Shown here: piece by piece, positions 49,295 through 58,724 of the stretch
Layout of the letters: each line of letters begins with the position of its first letter
Numbering within the stretch: position 1 is the stretch's first letter
Source of the DNA: an uncultured Clostridia bacterium
GTDB lineage: Bacteria; Bacillota; Clostridia; Oscillospirales; Ruminococcaceae
NCBI GenBank assembly: GCA_947625375.1
Contig: CANQOC010000008.1
Location: forward strand, 28,166 to 92,165
DNA: 64,000 bases
Direction of reading: 5' to 3'
The notes under the pieces: model-generated
What the model was told of the DNA's origin: nothing
The model's database searches: none
Seen by the model: only the letters and a program-made list of their open reading frames with translations
Program-made: the position numbers and the translations under genes

Positions 49295-49323
49295 ACCGCC
49301 TTGACATACATCAAGACGGTTAG
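49295..49323 (-). terminator. terminator downstream of the cargo gene
   Basis: AACCG(T)CTTGA ... TCAAG(G)CGGTT on the reverse strand is followed by TTTTTCG. It would stop transcripts leaving the large cargo gene before the mobilization genes. Confidence 0.65.
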
Positions 49324-49328
49324 CCTCG

Positions 49329-49374
49329 TAGAGCGCACATACCCTCATAGGGGGGTATAGAAGTGCGCACTTAG
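49329..49374 (-). promoter_or_regulatory. oriT-like region for the MobL relaxase
   Basis: On the reverse strand an inverted repeat ATACCC ... GGGTAT (49358-49339) is followed at once by GTGCGCTCT. MobQ-type oriTs have an inverted repeat followed by TAAGTGCGC/CCT. A second related sequence, CTAAGTGCGCACTT, lies 7 bp before the repeat (49374-49361). Either could hold the nick. Confidence 0.55.
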
Positions 49375-49400
49375 TGAATTAGGAGATGCCAATAATAGAA

Positions 49401-52400
49401 TTAGCCTGTAATATTCTCTTCTTCGTCCTCAATATATTTGCCTTCAGTTGGGACATCAATTTCAACGGGTTCATCTTCCGGTACATATTCTACATCATCA
49501 TTATTATTATTGATGTACCCGCACACAGAACATCTTCCGTTGACAAAGGTGTGATATGCCACATCTGTTCTTATTCCGCACCCGACGCAGCCTATCCAAT
49601 GATATGTATTGTCAAATTGCCAACCTGTAAACTGATGAGTGTGTTGAGTAGGACGAGACGGAGGAATATCTTCAGGATCATTTCCACCCGGAGCAGTATC
49701 CTCATCATCGGTCAATCTGCCTAATTTCAAATAAATCAGTTCCTCATTGTCGACAGTAGCAAGCTCTTGTATGTCTGCAATTACAAATACATAGAAAACC
49801 CTGACATCTGCAGTTCCTGCAAGCTGACTAAGATTTACTAATACTGCCTGTCCGACTTCCGGCGAAATATCGTTAAGTCTTTGTTCGTACAAAATAGCAC
49901 CGTCTTTTTCGTCAGCTACTATTCTAAGAGTTGCATTAGTGGTCATTCCGCTTTCATTCAAAACAGTTATTCCTGCCCAATCCTCACCGTCTATAAACAT
50001 TTTATTTACTGACAGACTAAGGTCGGTATATCCAATCTCAAATTCCGTAGAATCGTTCCTATAATCGGTATCACCGGGAACTGCTAATGATAATGTAAAC
50101 GTTTCTGCATCGGTCAAGTTAGAAGGGACGACATAATTAACTACATATTCCTTTTCACTGCCCGGTTCAAGAACAGTATCGGACAAGACAGCAATTTCTG
50201 CTCCGTTTACAGATACAGGGATATTATTTATTGCAGATGAGCCATTATTTTTAATTTCCACTGTTATTGCTAATGGACTGCCCGGAGTAACACTGTTCAT
50301 ATCGTAATCAATGCCGACTATTGCAGCGTCAGGCATAGGTGCTGATGATAACACGCATACTGATGACGCAGAAGAATCTTCAAAGACACCCACTGTCTTA
50401 AGGTATGCTATTCTGTCGCAAACGCCGTCGAAGTAACCGCTGAGAGACGAGGTAACTTCACTTCCTGTTTCAAACAGAATGTAAGGTTCAGACCACGCTG
50501 CTCCGTTATAAGAAATTGCATAGACTACAGTCTGGTTGTCATCATACTGCGACATTTCCTCCCAGACGATCTTTGTTCCTGCATTGCTGCCGTTTATAAC
50601 ATAATAAGCACTTGGAATATATGCGGGAAGTTCAATTTCTCCATCTTCGGATACTACAGGTTCATAAACGCTGTTGACAGCAAATCCATCGCTATAATAA
50701 ATGTTGCCGTTAGACGACCATATCAGTTCATCTACACCGTTTATTTTGTCAAACGTCGGTGAGCTTACCCCTGTGCCAAGAGGCATTTCTGAACCGGAAA
50801 TCATCAAAACTGTATCTTCTGTCGTAGAGTAATTTCTGTCTGTATCAACTACATAAGCAATGGAAGTAGAGCCGTTTAACGCACCTGTACTGAGTTCAGA
50901 TATTATGCCGTTTACGGGAATAGTGTTTACTAATCCTGTAGTAGGATCACCATACATAGCGGAGTAGGTATTTGCACTCCCGAATATGCCTTCCTCTAAA
51001 CCGTTTTTAACAAATGCTACAGTTACAGCTCCGTTTACAACGGTTACAGATGGCATAAGGTCAGCTGATTCATCATCGGTCATACGCTGAATCGTTGTGA
51101 CCAAGCCGGAAACGGTGTCGAGATTTGCATAATATATTTCGCAGGAAGCAGCCATTTCGTCTATAGTAGGAGCATGCTCTCCAAATACTTTATTTGCTTT
51201 TTCAATTGCGATATGTATATTTGTTCCGTCTACGAATACATCATAATCCAAATCAGCTGTACTATCGACCGTTTCCGGTATAACCTGAGTCGGCTCGCTC
51301 CAACTAACTCCATCGCTGCTCATAGAGTATACAAGTGCCGTGCGATCGTTATCTCCTCTGGTAGGAATATCGTCAAGCCAGAATAGATATGAGGTGTTTC
51401 CTACCTGTACAAGCTTTGGCATTGCATTGGGGAATACGTTTGCTTTTACTACTGAGGGATCGTTAGATATAGCCATAGGTGCATAGAGGTAATCACGGGG
51501 AGCGATAGTATAGAACTCGGGATCAAAAATATAGGGTGTTCCCATGACTATTTGATTGTTTGATATTTGTCGTCCTCGGTTGCTATCTATAAGCACCCAT
51601 GAACCTTTTGCCCATACTTTTTTTCCTTTAAAAATTGTAAACCAAGCTGAGCAAAATGCTTCACCAGATAATGTCAAGCGTTGATAATTATTAGAGAAAT
51701 TTAAAAGTCCTGTCAGTTTACCAGTGCCGCCCACAGAAGCTCCAACTACACTTTTTACCCCTAAATATAACTCTGGAGTAGCAGAAGCACTTGCCTCGAC
51801 TTCCAAATCGCCGCCAACTAATGACAACTTTTTGTTTGCATAAATCAAGCCCATTTTACCGCGACCCTCAACTTCTCCTTCAAAGCCTACATCAACGCTT
51901 ATGGGAATCGGAACAGGTGGCACATAAAATGTCCATGTCAGGGTTTTGCCTAATGTAGCTGTTACAACAAAGCCAACCTCTACATTTAATTCGTTATGAA
52001 TTTCGTCCCAGTATCCTTCACCATATCCCATTATATCTAATTCAAACTTTGTAGCACCTATAGAAGTGAAATCTACTTTCTTTTTTCCAAGGCTTTTCTT
52101 CTTCAATGAAGATCTTGCAAGTTGCACAGCTTCTTTATAATCTTTAGCTATCGTTTCCCAACTATCCTGATTTTTTCCACTAACGGACCACTTTTCTGAT
52201 TCGATGTCTGGTATATTCGGGTTGAATGCAAATTTGACTTTGCCATCTTCTGATATCTCTATGAGAATCGGCATATCTTTTAATTCGCCAAATTCAAGTT
52301 CTGCTCCTCCTATGAACGGAATACCAATATCGTCCGGAACTGTAATTTTTATTTTCTCGCCTAACGAAATAGAACCTTTACCATTTTTTGGCATTAATTC

Positions 52401-54062
52401 AACATAAGAGGGTTCGCTGACTATAATACCGATTTGTTTTTTAGCTACCTCATTATTTTGATTGTCCATCAATCTAATATATACTTTTTTACCTGCATCC
52501 AATTTTGTTATTCTTAAGTTATTGACAAATTTTTGCGGTTCTGATATTGTGCCTGTTAAAATAGGTACAGAAATCACTGGACTATAACTATCAAAAACAA
52601 CATCTGATCCTTGAACAATTTGATACCTTGAAATCCGACTTGCACTTGATACTGTAATATCAATACGTAATTGTTTTACGTTACTTGAATCATCTGCAAC
52701 ATCTGTCTTTTGAGCATCCGAATCAAAATGCATTTTAGTTTGTAAAAGATCTATACTTTTATCGTCTATATACCCAAGCACTGATGAGATATGTACTTTT
52801 CCATCATCAGGATACATTGTGACAACTATAAGATCTCCGCGTTTTACAATCCTTGTGGTGTTAGTGCTTAGATAAGATTGCTTAGTAAGCGTAAGTTTGG
52901 CTATAGTGTTTGCGTTTCCGTCGATGCCTTCTACCGGAAGATTGCCAATATTGTTCATTGTCACTACGCCATTCTCGTCAGTAACATACGTCTTTGGACC
53001 ATAGGAAGTTGCTATTTCAACCTGTACGCCACTAACCGGAGACTGATTCTCATCTACTGCCATTACTGCAAACCCTGTAGAGGGAACGTTAATCGGAGCC
53101 TCGGTTGTTCCTGATCCGGTAGGGTTATCATTTCTTCCTACTCCGTAATATGTGCAGACCGACGATGAATTTCCCGCTGCTAACGGTTTAGCATCCCAAT
53201 ATATTGCTACTGCACTGTCGCCGGTAACAGACTGTCCCGGATCGATTATATAATTATACGCGCCGGCAGAATAATATACATTACCCCATGAAGCAAACTG
53301 AACCTTATCAGGGCGTCTTTCTCCGGACTTATAAAGCGTTCCGACTGCAAACACGCTCGCATTTGATAAATTGTCGAATGCTTGCCAGCTTGACGGAATT
53401 CTTGATCCCGAAAGCTCTTTTTCAGTCGTTACATTGCCTAAAGACGGAACCTTAAACGGAGCTCCGTCATTATCGCCGAGCATGGTATCAAGCATTATTC
53501 TTATTCCAACATTTTTAGACGTATTAGCTGTATTTTTATAAGAATAGCTTATTTTTACTGTATCCTTTATGCCTGTCGTTTCATTATTGACAATCTGGAT
53601 TGTTTGCTTGATTTCCACTCCGTCCACAGTCATTGTTGAAACCGCTCTAAGATTAGCCTTATCAAAATCAGTATTATCTGCCTTGAAATAATAAGCTTCA
53701 CCGTCAATAACTATAGTCGTATATGACGACCATGGGTTCGGATGCCCAAACATCAGCTTTTTACCGTTATCAGAAGAATATTCCGGATTTCCTCCTGTGT
53801 TGCCTATGGTAAATCTGCCGCTGTCCTCATCATTTTCCGAAACGTTAAATTCAATATATTCGTTTCCAATGATGTTTTCTTCTATGCTCGCAGCCATCAA
53901 AGAAATTTCTTTTTGCATGGCTTGGGCATCATGATTTTCCCAGTTTGAAGTAGCCGCTGTAATTTGAGCAGCACTTAAAACCGAAGCGAAATTTGTTGAT
54001 AGCAGTGTAAACGAAAGCACAGCCGCTATCAAGAACGATAAGATTCTTTTACGATTAGACAT
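49401..54062 (-). CDS. giant secreted surface protein, element cargo
   Basis: This 1553-residue protein starts at ATG 54062 behind AGGAGGAAAAT, with a signal peptide (MSNRKRILSFLIAAVLSF ... ASVLSAAQ). The N-terminal 300 residues are a beta-rich domain. A carboxypeptidase-like repeat is near 335-405 (VDENQSPVSGVQVEI). The central region is beta-rich. Residues about 900-1240 contain repeated SxDGxxW patterns like BNR/sialidase propellers (YSMSSDGVSWSEPT, AISYNGAAWSEPY). A CARDB-like domain follows (DYDMNSVTPGSPLAITVEIK). The end carries YHW-x2-C-x2-CG ... GRCSVCGY and EIDVPTEGK, as in the chromosomal subtilase. Codons are AT-rich compared with host genes. Likely an adhesin or glycan-binding protein; activity unknown. 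It is expected to be transcribed with the gene at 54553. Confidence 0.85.
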   Translation of the reverse strand: MSNRKRILSFLIAAVLSFTLLSTNFASVLSAAQITAATSNWENHDAQAMQKEISLMAASIEENIIGNEYIEFNVSENDEDSGRFTIGNTGGNPEYSSDNGKKLMFGHPNPWSSYTTIVIDGEAYYFKADNTDFDKANLRAVSTMTVDGVEIKQTIQIVNNETTGIKDTVKISYSYKNTANTSKNVGIRIMLDTMLGDNDGAPFKVPSLGNVTTEKELSGSRIPSSWQAFDNLSNASVFAVGTLYKSGERRPDKVQFASWGNVYYSAGAYNYIIDPGQSVTGDSAVAIYWDAKPLAAGNSSSVCTYYGVGRNDNPTGSGTTEAPINVPSTGFAVMAVDENQSPVSGVQVEIATSYGPKTYVTDENGVVTMNNIGNLPVEGIDGNANTIAKLTLTKQSYLSTNTTRIVKRGDLIVVTMYPDDGKVHISSVLGYIDDKSIDLLQTKMHFDSDAQKTDVADDSSNVKQLRIDITVSSASRISRYQIVQGSDVVFDSYSPVISVPILTGTISEPQKFVNNLRITKLDAGKKVYIRLMDNQNNEVAKKQIGIIVSEPSYVELMPKNGKGSISLGEKIKITVPDDIGIPFIGGAELEFGELKDMPILIEISEDGKVKFAFNPNIPDIESEKWSVSGKNQDSWETIAKDYKEAVQLARSSLKKKSLGKKKVDFTSIGATKFELDIMGYGEGYWDEIHNELNVEVGFVVTATLGKTLTWTFYVPPVPIPISVDVGFEGEVEGRGKMGLIYANKKLSLVGGDLEVEASASATPELYLGVKSVVGASVGGTGKLTGLLNFSNNYQRLTLSGEAFCSAWFTIFKGKKVWAKGSWVLIDSNRGRQISNNQIVMGTPYIFDPEFYTIAPRDYLYAPMAISNDPSVVKANVFPNAMPKLVQVGNTSYLFWLDDIPTRGDNDRTALVYSMSSDGVSWSEPTQVIPETVDSTADLDYDVFVDGTNIHIAIEKANKVFGEHAPTIDEMAASCEIYYANLDTVSGLVTTIQRMTDDESADLMPSVTVVNGAVTVAFVKNGLEEGIFGSANTYSAMYGDPTTGLVNTIPVNGIISELSTGALNGSTSIAYVVDTDRNYSTTEDTVLMISGSEMPLGTGVSSPTFDKINGVDELIWSSNGNIYYSDGFAVNSVYEPVVSEDGEIELPAYIPSAYYVINGSNAGTKIVWEEMSQYDDNQTVVYAISYNGAAWSEPYILFETGSEVTSSLSGYFDGVCDRIAYLKTVGVFEDSSASSVCVLSSAPMPDAAIVGIDYDMNSVTPGSPLAITVEIKNNGSSAINNIPVSVNGAEIAVLSDTVLEPGSEKEYVVNYVVPSNLTDAETFTLSLAVPGDTDYRNDSTEFEIGYTDLSLSVNKMFIDGEDWAGITVLNESGMTTNATLRIVADEKDGAILYEQRLNDISPEVGQAVLVNLSQLAGTADVRVFYVFVIADIQELATVDNEELIYLKLGRLTDDEDTAPGGNDPEDIPPSRPTQHTHQFTGWQFDNTYHWIGCVGCGIRTDVAYHTFVNGRCSVCGYINNNNDDVEYVPEDEPVEIDVPTEGKYIEDEEENITG

Positions 54063-54076
54063 ATTTTCCTCCTAAA

Positions 54077-54553
54077 TCAATTATTTTTTCTCATCAACGC
54101 ATTTATTGCATTGATGGCAAAAACCAAACAAATTATTTCTGCAGTATCTGCGCTTTGAGTAATATCTATCATTACTTCGTCCGCCCAACTTCCGTTAGTC
54201 TTTTCTGCTATTGCGATTGTCAAACCGTTACTGTCGGTCAGCTCGATGTGATGTGAATACATATCACATATTGCCTTATAATCAGAGTTTTTAATTTCAT
54301 AGCAGTTTTCTATTGATAGCTGTCGCTTGACAAGAAAATGGCGGCCATCTGCAAATCGTATTTTTATTTTTGGAAGCAAAATGGCAAAGCATAAACTGAT
54401 TTTGGAGATTTTGTTGTCATATGCATCTTTTATATTCCAAGACCCCCTCATCAAAATATTAGCTCGTTTAATTTTATAAAGCACTTGCCCATCTGACGAT
54501 AGCACCTCGTATTTTTGAAGCATGGGTTTAGGCTTGTAATACCTTACTTTCAT
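54077..54553 (-). CDS. LURP1-related (tubby-like fold) protein
   Basis: This protein of about 158 residues (MKVRYYKPKPMLQKYEVLSS) follows the LURP-one-related/scramblase-like pattern: strands such as QVLYKIKRANILMRGSWNIK, IKIRFADGRHFLVKRQ and a final hydrophobic helix with CLVFAINAINAL. Members of this fold may bind lipids; the bacterial role is unknown. ATG 54553 lies eight bases behind AGGCGG. The giant surface protein begins 14 bp after its stop, so the two form an operon. The invertible promoter segment begins only 37 bp upstream, and I saw no fixed promoter in that gap. Confidence 0.75.
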   Translation of the reverse strand: MKVRYYKPKPMLQKYEVLSSDGQVLYKIKRANILMRGSWNIKDAYDNKISKISLCFAILLPKIKIRFADGRHFLVKRQLSIENCYEIKNSDYKAICDMYSHHIELTDSNGLTIAIAEKTNGSWADEVMIDITQSADTAEIICLVFAINAINALMRKNN

Positions 54554-54590
54554 TGTCGTCACCGCCTAATATGGAATAATTTGTAATCTT

Positions 54591-54730
54591 TTTGTAAAAG
54601 TGTACCTTTTCAAACCGCCAATTTTTAGGTGGTTTAGGGCAAAAAATTCCGCGAAAATGCTTGACTTTTGCCATGTTTTCTGCTACACTCTATGTATCAA
54701 AGTGAATTTGAAAAAGTACACATTTTCAAA
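54591..54730. promoter_or_regulatory. candidate invertible promoter segment bounded by 25 bp inverted repeats
   Basis: The left site 54591-54615 and the reverse complement of the right site 54706-54730 match at 21 of 25 positions, including the full central GTGTAC (54600-54605; GTACAC at 54716-54721). Each site is itself an imperfect palindrome with TTTG...CAAA outer arms, like Hin-type crossover sites. The asymmetric centres are oppositely oriented, which for a serine invertase means inversion of the 90 bp between them. An internal promoter faces right. An 8 bp hairpin AAACCGCC/GGTGGTTT lies at 54612-54635. Confidence 0.72.
54661..54689 (+). promoter_or_regulatory. promoter inside the invertible segment (now in OFF direction)
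   Basis: TTGACT (54661-54666), 17 bp spacer, TACACT (54684-54689). At present it reads toward the 3' end of the invertase gene on the other strand. After inversion it would start near 54624 and read into the gene at 54553 and the large surface-protein gene, leaving a leader of about 70 bases. Confidence 0.72.
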
Positions 54731-54746
54731 CTTTCGCCGAGTTTAT

Positions 54747-55555
<809 letters not shown>

Positions 55556-55627
55556 ATTACCTCCAAATTTTGTATTCACTTGATTGTAAATGCCGTTCGC
55601 TTCATCACGAATCGACAACGTTATCAA

Positions 55628-56090
55628 GCTTATTTTTCTGTTTTAACTTATCTTTTCAGTTTTTCTAAGCGCGTATACCTGTTCAAACTTGGCATAGTCG
55701 ATTTCGCTGTTTTGCGTGGCTTTTCGCTAAATCGCAAATATTCACACTGAATAACAAACTTCATTCGCTATACAACGTCACGCTCCTCAATGTGTTTGGC
55801 AATACTTTTTGGCGATATATTTCGTTAAATCGCGATTGCCCTGTTTTTGCCGCTTCAATGAAAGCCGTTCCTGCCATGTTTTCGCTACACTGACGTTACC
55901 GCCCATCTTGGTTCGCTCAGTCGTTAAGACTTTCATCGCAAACTTCGCCAACGGGCATATCCCTTTCTCGCAGTCATTCAATTTTCAAGCTGCTTGCCTT
56001 TCGACAATTACAGTATAGCGTAAAAACACCCCTTTTCCCGTATGTCCATAAAGATGGAAATTTGCTCGAAAATCAAAAATTTCCACGCTC
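55628..56090. other. AT-rich control region with operator-like repeats
   Basis: About 460 bp lie between the invertase operon and the divergent repressor gene. A 64-codon reverse frame (55981-55787) lacks a convincing ribosome site and I do not call it. TGGAAATTT (near 56055), AAATTTCCA (near 56078) and TGGAAATTC (near 56092) are repeated half-sites around the repressor promoter, probably its operator. A TATACT on the reverse strand near 56020 could be a -10 for the invertase operon, but no -35 fits. Confidence 0.45.
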
Positions 56091-56119
56091 TTGGAAATTC
56101 TGCGAAAGTATGATATAAT
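56091..56119 (+). promoter_or_regulatory. promoter of the element's repressor gene
   Basis: TTGGAA (56091-56096), 17 bp spacer, TATAAT (56114-56119). The -35 overlaps one of the GGAAATT half-sites, which fits autoregulation. Confidence 0.75.
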
Positions 56120-56137
56120 TAGTATGAGGTGATTATT

Positions 56138-56953
56138 ATGTACGCGAAATTGACTATCCCAGAAAGATTAAAAGACCTGCGGGTAATGCAAAAACATTTG
56201 ACTTTGGAAGAATTGGCAGAACAAACTGGGCTGTCAAAGTCAGCTCTTGGCAAATACGAAACCGATGATTACAAGGATATAAGTCCGTTTGCGATTGTAA
56301 CCTTGGCAGAGTTCTACGGAGTATCTACCGATTACCTGCTCGGTTTGACCGAAACAAAAAATCACCCAAACACAGCTCTTAGTGAGTTGCGTTTGAGTGA
56401 TACGGCGATAGATGTTTTGAAAAGTGGCAAGTTGAATAACAGGCTAATTTGTGAGATTCTTTGTCATGAAAATTTCAGACAGCTGCTTATTGACAGCGAA
56501 ATTTATGTTGACAGAATCGTCGATATGCGAATAAATGACGCGAACGCCATGCTTGAAGTTGCAAGAAAGAAAGCTCTTGAAAAGGCAGGAGGAGAAGATG
56601 TCTATACCCGCTCGTTGGAGGTTGGGCAGATTGACGAAACCGAATACTTTGCTCATATCATTTACGACGATTTGAAAGCGATTCTCAAAGATGTACGAGA
56701 AGCTCATAAGTCCGATACCACTACTGCTGATGTTGATTCGACCGTGGCGAATATGCAGGCGAACGTTGAAGCTGCTCTGCACTTTGAGGGCAGTCAGGAG
56801 GAAAAAAGCGCAAAATTATGGCTTTCAAGTTTGAATATCGACTATAACAAGCTGTCAAAAGAGGAGTTTGTAACGCTGATTAAAATTTTGGAGAAGTCAA
56901 CGATTTTAAAGAATAGGGCGAGCAGGCGAGGAAAGATGTTCAAAAAAAGATAA
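56138..56953 (+). CDS. XRE-family transcriptional regulator of the element
   Basis: This 271-residue protein from ATG 56138 (MYAKLTIPERLKDLRVMQKH) sits behind GAGGTG. Residues about 9-66 are a helix-turn-helix of the Cro/C1 class (LTLEELAEQTGLSKSALGKY) with STDYLLGLTE at its end. The rest is helical and unrecognised. It stands at the right end of the element, divergent from the invertase and mobilization genes, the normal position for a repressor that keeps the element quiet. The half-sites at its promoter suggest self-control. Confidence 0.85.
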   Translation: MYAKLTIPERLKDLRVMQKHLTLEELAEQTGLSKSALGKYETDDYKDISPFAIVTLAEFYGVSTDYLLGLTETKNHPNTALSELRLSDTAIDVLKSGKLNNRLICEILCHENFRQLLIDSEIYVDRIVDMRINDANAMLEVARKKALEKAGGEDVYTRSLEVGQIDETEYFAHIIYDDLKAILKDVREAHKSDTTTADVDSTVANMQANVEAALHFEGSQEEKSAKLWLSSLNIDYNKLSKEEFVTLIKILEKSTILKNRASRRGKMFKKR

Positions 56954-56965
56954 CTACATAAAGTA

Positions 56966-57000
56966 AAAGCCATACCCGATTGCTCGGATATGGCTTTGTT
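56966..57000 (+). terminator. terminator after the element repressor
   Basis: AAGCCATA and TATGGCTT arms, with inner CCGA/TCGG pairing, followed by TGTTT. Confidence 0.75.
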
Positions 57001-57132
57001 TAGCACCCTTTTGGCAGACTGCCGCAATAAAATTTTTGTTTTGTTGTTTTATGCGGGGCTACCCCCCGGGGTCCCGTTTTTCGTGTCCGAAAAAAATTCA
57101 TTTAAAATTCACGGATTTTTCCCGCGATTATA

Positions 57133-57161
57133 TTGAAATCCGGCGGAATATTTGGTATAAT
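57133..57161 (+). promoter_or_regulatory. promoter of the VTC-domain gene
   Basis: TTGAAA (57133-57138), 17 bp spacer, TATAAT (57156-57161). It is back in chromosomal sequence. Confidence 0.78.
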
Positions 57162-57193
57162 ACAGGGTATTGACCGAGGAAAGGAGAGATTTG

Positions 57194-57964
57194 GTGGCGA
57201 TATTTACCTTTGAGCGCTATGAAAAGAAGTTTCTTCTGTCGAGTGCACAGGAAGAGCGCCTTATCTCGCGCCTCACCGAAGAGCACACAATGGTGCCGGA
57301 CAAGCACTGCCGCGGCGGAAATACCTACGGCATATATAACATATACTTCGATGACGAAAACAACTCGGTCATTTATAACTCGGTGATGCGGCCGAAATTC
57401 AAGGAAAAGCTCAGGCTTCGGGCATACGCTTTTCCGACGACCGGCGACGAAACGGTGTTCTTGGAGCTTAAGCGGAAGATAAACGGAATCGTCACAAAGC
57501 GGAGGGCAATCCTCCCCTACCGCGCCGCGATGGATTTTGTTTGCTGCGGAAAGCGCCCCGAGGTCGCCGACTATGCCGCAAACCGCACACTCGACGAAAT
57601 CGGCTACTTTTTGAGCCGAAAGTCCCTCGGACCGAAGGTGTTCATCAGCTATGACCGGTTCGCGATGAGCGACAGCACCGACCCCTCGTTGCGCATAACC
57701 TTTGACCGCAACATTCTCACCCGGCGGTACGACGTCGACCTTAAAATGGGCGGAGGCGGCGAACCCCTCCTCAACCCCGGCGAGCGGCTTATGGAGATAA
57801 AATTTCTTCACGCTCCGCCGAAGTGGCTCTGCGACCTGCTCACCGAGGAAAAAGCGTTTATGACGCGGTTTTCAAAGTACGGAAACGAATATTCAAGGCT
57901 CCGCGGACGGGAGTTTTTGCACCTTGACGAACGCAGCCGAATCGAAAGGAAACTTATGACATGA
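57194..57964 (+). CDS. polyphosphate polymerase (VTC) domain protein
   Basis: This protein of about 256 residues is a VTC-domain member with basic and acidic residues lining a tunnel: FERYEKKFLL at the start, YNIYFDD, KEKLRLRAY, VFLELKRKINGIVTKRR and a late LMEIKFLHAPPKWL. In eukaryotes this fold makes polyphosphate from ATP; in bacteria it is found near DUF4956 proteins and often CotH. Start GTG 57194 (MAIFTFERYEKK) is seven bases behind AAGGAG; TTG 57170 is upstream of the ribosome site. It overlaps the DUF4956 gene by four bases. Confidence 0.88.
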   Translation: MAIFTFERYEKKFLLSSAQEERLISRLTEEHTMVPDKHCRGGNTYGIYNIYFDDENNSVIYNSVMRPKFKEKLRLRAYAFPTTGDETVFLELKRKINGIVTKRRAILPYRAAMDFVCCGKRPEVADYAANRTLDEIGYFLSRKSLGPKVFISYDRFAMSDSTDPSLRITFDRNILTRRYDVDLKMGGGGEPLLNPGERLMEIKFLHAPPKWLCDLLTEEKAFMTRFSKYGNEYSRLRGREFLHLDERSRIERKLMT

Positions 57965-58653
57965 CAAAATTTTTATTCCCCGACGTCGGCGGCGTCGCGC
58001 TTAACGCAAAAGGCGTTTTTATCTCCGTTGCAATCGCGCTTGTGCTCGGACTCGCGCTCAGCCTTGTATACCTTTATACCAACCGCAAGAGAGGCTATAC
58101 CTCCGATTTCCCGGCGGCGATAGTCCTTCTGGCGCCGCTTATGGCGAGCGTGATTATGCTGATAAATTCGAGCGTCGCGGTCGCGGTATCGCTCGGCGGC
58201 GCGCTCGCGCTCCTAAGAATCCGGAGCAATCCGCGCGACACAATGGACATCACCAGCCTCTTGTTCGCAATCGTCATCGGCATCGGCTGCGGCACGGGAT
58301 ATTACGGCGTCACCCTTATCATCACGCTCATCGTCTGCGCGGTGATGCTTATTCTCTCGACGGTGCGGTTCGGCGTACCGAGTAAAAAGCGTATTCTTTT
58401 AAAGATATCCATTCCCGAGGACCTTAACTTCGACGGCGCCTTTGACGACCTTCTCGACAAATACACCGACGACTGGGAGCTGAATCAGATTCGGACCGCC
58501 GACTTCGGCTCGGTCTATGAGCTGAGATACATCATCACCCTTGCGGACAGCACCGACCGCAGGGAATTCATCGACGCGATTCGCTCGCGCAACGGCAATC
58601 TCGACGTCGCCCTTGTGCTTAAGGACTTCGACACCCTGCCGAACAAAAAGTGA
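57961..58653 (+). CDS. DUF4956 membrane protein
   Basis: This 230-residue protein has about four membrane helices in its first 145 residues (including VFISVAIALVLGLALSLVYL) and a cytosolic C-terminal domain of about 85 residues. The conserved loop SLGGALALLRIRSNPRDTMD matches DUF4956. The pairing with a VTC-domain protein suggests that polyphosphate made inside is coupled to this membrane partner, perhaps for export or membrane targeting. That is inference. Confidence 0.87.
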   Translation: MTKFLFPDVGGVALNAKGVFISVAIALVLGLALSLVYLYTNRKRGYTSDFPAAIVLLAPLMASVIMLINSSVAVAVSLGGALALLRIRSNPRDTMDITSLLFAIVIGIGCGTGYYGVTLIITLIVCAVMLILSTVRFGVPSKKRILLKISIPEDLNFDGAFDDLLDKYTDDWELNQIRTADFGSVYELRYIITLADSTDRREFIDAIRSRNGNLDVALVLKDFDTLPNKK

Positions 58654-58660
58654 TTTACGC

Positions 58661-58694
58661 GGCGGTTTGTCTGTAATGATAAACCGCCCGTTTT
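58661..58694 (+). terminator. terminator after the VTC-DUF4956 genes
   Basis: GGCGGTTT (58661-58668) pairs with AAACCGCC (58681-58688), followed by CGTTTT. Confidence 0.75.
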
Positions 58695-58724
58695 ATATGC
58701 AAAAAAGTAAAGGAGGATAAATAT

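Noticed and set aside
54591..54730. Reading the two sites as Tn3-type res subsites for cointegrate resolution
   Set aside because: The sites are in inverted, not direct, orientation and enclose a promoter, which fits inversion better. Not fully excluded.
55787..55981. 64-codon reverse frame in the element control region
   Set aside because: Weak start context, and I recognise no homology; it also overlaps an equally long forward frame.
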